Shown piece by piece: positions 3,959 to 5,108 of a stretch of 5,108 nucleotides of DNA. The position numbers were made by a program, and so were the translations under genes. Each line of letters begins with the position of its first letter. Positions within the stretch are counted from its first letter, which is position 1. Where the stretch lies: NCBI GenBank assembly GCA_002083525.1, contig LWDM01000054.1, positions 1-5,108 on the forward strand, read 5' to 3'. Below the pieces are notes generated by a model. It had not been told where the DNA came from and did not search any database. It saw nothing but the letters and a program-made list of their open reading frames with translations. Source of the DNA: Proteobacteria bacterium SG_bin9 (lineage in GTDB: Bacteria > Pseudomonadota > Alphaproteobacteria > Rhizobiales > Xanthobacteraceae).

Positions 3959-5108
3959 CACGATATCCGCGTTGAAGCTTGACTGGCCGACATCGGATTT
4001 GAGCCAGCACCAGCTCTTGGATTTGACGTACGAGAAGGCGCGGCAGCGATCGTCGGCCGAGCAATACGACTGACACGCCTCCATTGAGACGGGCCGCTTG
4101 TTGTCGAAGTCGCCGCCTTTAAGATCGCGGCTGTACTGCAAGATCATGTCGCTCGACGGCAACTCGACCGTCCTTGGCGGCACACCGGCTTCGCCGATGG
4201 TTCCTGAAACGGCATCCCGATGTTTGACCGGCGAGGAAAACGCGGATTTCAAAATGCAGATGTTCCGCTGCGTATTGTAAGTGAACGCCCTGCATTGGTT
4301 TTCGATGCGACACGCCTCGCCGCACGTTTCCAGGGAATATCCCGTCAGGTAGCCGCTGATGTCGTTGCCTGAGAAGTCGACGCCATAGATGTACTTCGAG
4401 ACGGTCCGCGGCGAAGGAATATTGACCGCATCTTTCTGAATAGACGATGAGCCCGACTGCGCCTGCAGTAGTTCACGTTGCCGTCGACGCGCCATATCGA
4501 TGTACGTGCCTTTCGGGAACGCAGCCTCGTAGTGCTGGTAGCTGCTCAGCTTGTCTTCCTTCTGGACCTTTTGCCAAAGGTCTTCGTCGGCGAGCCGTCC
4601 GTAAAAGCCAAGAATTGTCTCCTTGCGCTTGTCGTCCGGGCAGCGGCTCAGGAATTCCCGATAGCCTTCCTGAGTGTTCTTCTTGATGGCATCCAGATAA
4701 ATGAAATTTGCTTCGGTCGCGCTGCACGACGGCACCGGTGTCGGCGGCGGGCTGTTGTTCCGGGCTTCGTCTTTGGGTGCGAGCGCGATCGCGCTTGATC
4801 CCTCGCATGCCGATCCGGACAGGCAAAAGTCCAGCGGTCCGCCCCTTGTCGTGACTTCGGGAGTTTGCTCGCCACTGGTCTTCAGCGCGACGTCGCTGGA
4901 GACAAGATCGAGGATATCGCGCAGCGGTTTCCGCGGATTACTTTCAAGGAATTTGAGCAAAGATGCCGCAAACGGTGAATTGCTCCCCGGAGCTCCGTCA
5001 CCCGCGAGACGGCCCGACAGGGCCGAGTTGGCGAGGAGCAGAACCTTTTGTCTTTGAGGGGTGATGTCGATGCTCCTGAAGCCAGCACCGCTCACGCCTC
5101 CCCTGTTG
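3941..5108 (-). CDS. Caspase-like (peptidase C14) protein with two PAN/Apple domains, C-terminal 388 residues
   Basis: The reading frame stays open to the right edge, so the N-terminus, including any catalytic His and Cys, is outside. In visible-fragment numbering, residues 1-75 resemble the end of a bacterial caspase-like domain: a core strand (KVLLLANSA), then DG..GSNSPFAASLLKFL and QTPEVTTRGGPLDFCL. After a Ser/Pro linker come two helical repeats (about 131-215) of the kind LxxAIKKNTQEGYREFLSRCP and LSSYQHYEAAFPKGTYIDMA. Two PAN/Apple domains follow (about 235-304 and 320-386), each with CxxxCxxxxxCRAFxY and a fourth Cys 11 residues later; the four-Cys spacing is identical in both. Disulfide-rich PAN domains suggest export and binding of protein or glycan. 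The PAN call is firm; the caspase call rests on the tail only. Base composition looks less GC-rich than glsA. The GTG at 5095-5093 is internal. Confidence 0.75.
   Translation of the reverse strand, partial: NRGGVSGAGFRSIDITPQRQKVLLLANSALSGRLAGDGAPGSNSPFAASLLKFLESNPRKPLRDILDLVSSDVALKTSGEQTPEVTTRGGPLDFCLSGSACEGSSAIALAPKDEARNNSPPPTPVPSCSATEANFIYLDAIKKNTQEGYREFLSRCPDDKRKETILGFYGRLADEDLWQKVQKEDKLSSYQHYEAAFPKGTYIDMARRRQRELLQAQSGSSSIQKDAVNIPSPRTVSKYIYGVDFSGNDISGYLTGYSLETCGEACRIENQCRAFTYNTQRNICILKSAFSSPVKHRDAVSGTIGEAGVPPRTVELPSSDMILQYSRDLKGGDFDNKRPVSMEACQSYCSADDRCRAFSYVKSKSWCWLKSDVGQSSFNADIVSARKN

Noticed and set aside
5093..5095. GTG as the start of the caspase-like gene
   Set aside because: The frame continues open to the window edge, and the protein begins in the middle of the caspase-like domain, so this GTG is an internal Val.

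Overview
The window looks like chromosomal DNA from a GC-rich alphaproteobacterium. A member of the Nitrobacteraceae (Bradyrhizobium/Rhodopseudomonas relatives) is my best guess. This rests on the GC-rich codon use, the LepA N-terminus, a three-domain glutaminase, a CtrA-type box and a caspase-PAN protein. The placement is inference from family knowledge, not from a search.

Layout. Positions 1-190 (minus) hold the first 63 codons of lepA (elongation factor 4). Positions 191-448 are a divergent intergenic region full of structure: a 22-bp interrupted inverted repeat that pairs the lepA ribosome-binding site, a second large interrupted palindrome, a smaller hairpin, and a textbook sigma-54 (-24/-12) promoter facing right. 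Positions 449-2344 (plus) encode a 631-residue glutaminase with C-terminal STAS and cyclic-nucleotide-binding domains. Positions 2345-2671 are a second intergenic region with several inverted repeats, a 20-bp near-repeat of a sequence found upstream of glsA, and a CtrA-type TTAA-N7-TTAAC box. Positions 2672-3931 (plus) encode an exported, single-domain family-3 glycoside hydrolase of the NagZ type. From 3941 to the right edge (minus, convergent, 9 bp between the stop codons) lies the C-terminal part of a caspase-like protein that ends in two PAN/Apple domains.

How it fits together. The genes do not form one operon. lepA is divergent, glsA appears to have its own RpoN promoter (suggesting nitrogen control of glutamine breakdown), the NagZ-like gene has its own leader with a possible cell-cycle box (fitting a wall-related enzyme), and the caspase-PAN gene is read from the other side. 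The least ordinary content is regulatory: the sigma-54 promoter with a large palindrome about 110 bp upstream, the hairpin over the lepA start, and the CtrA-type box. I see no tRNA, rRNA, CRISPR array or insertion sequence.
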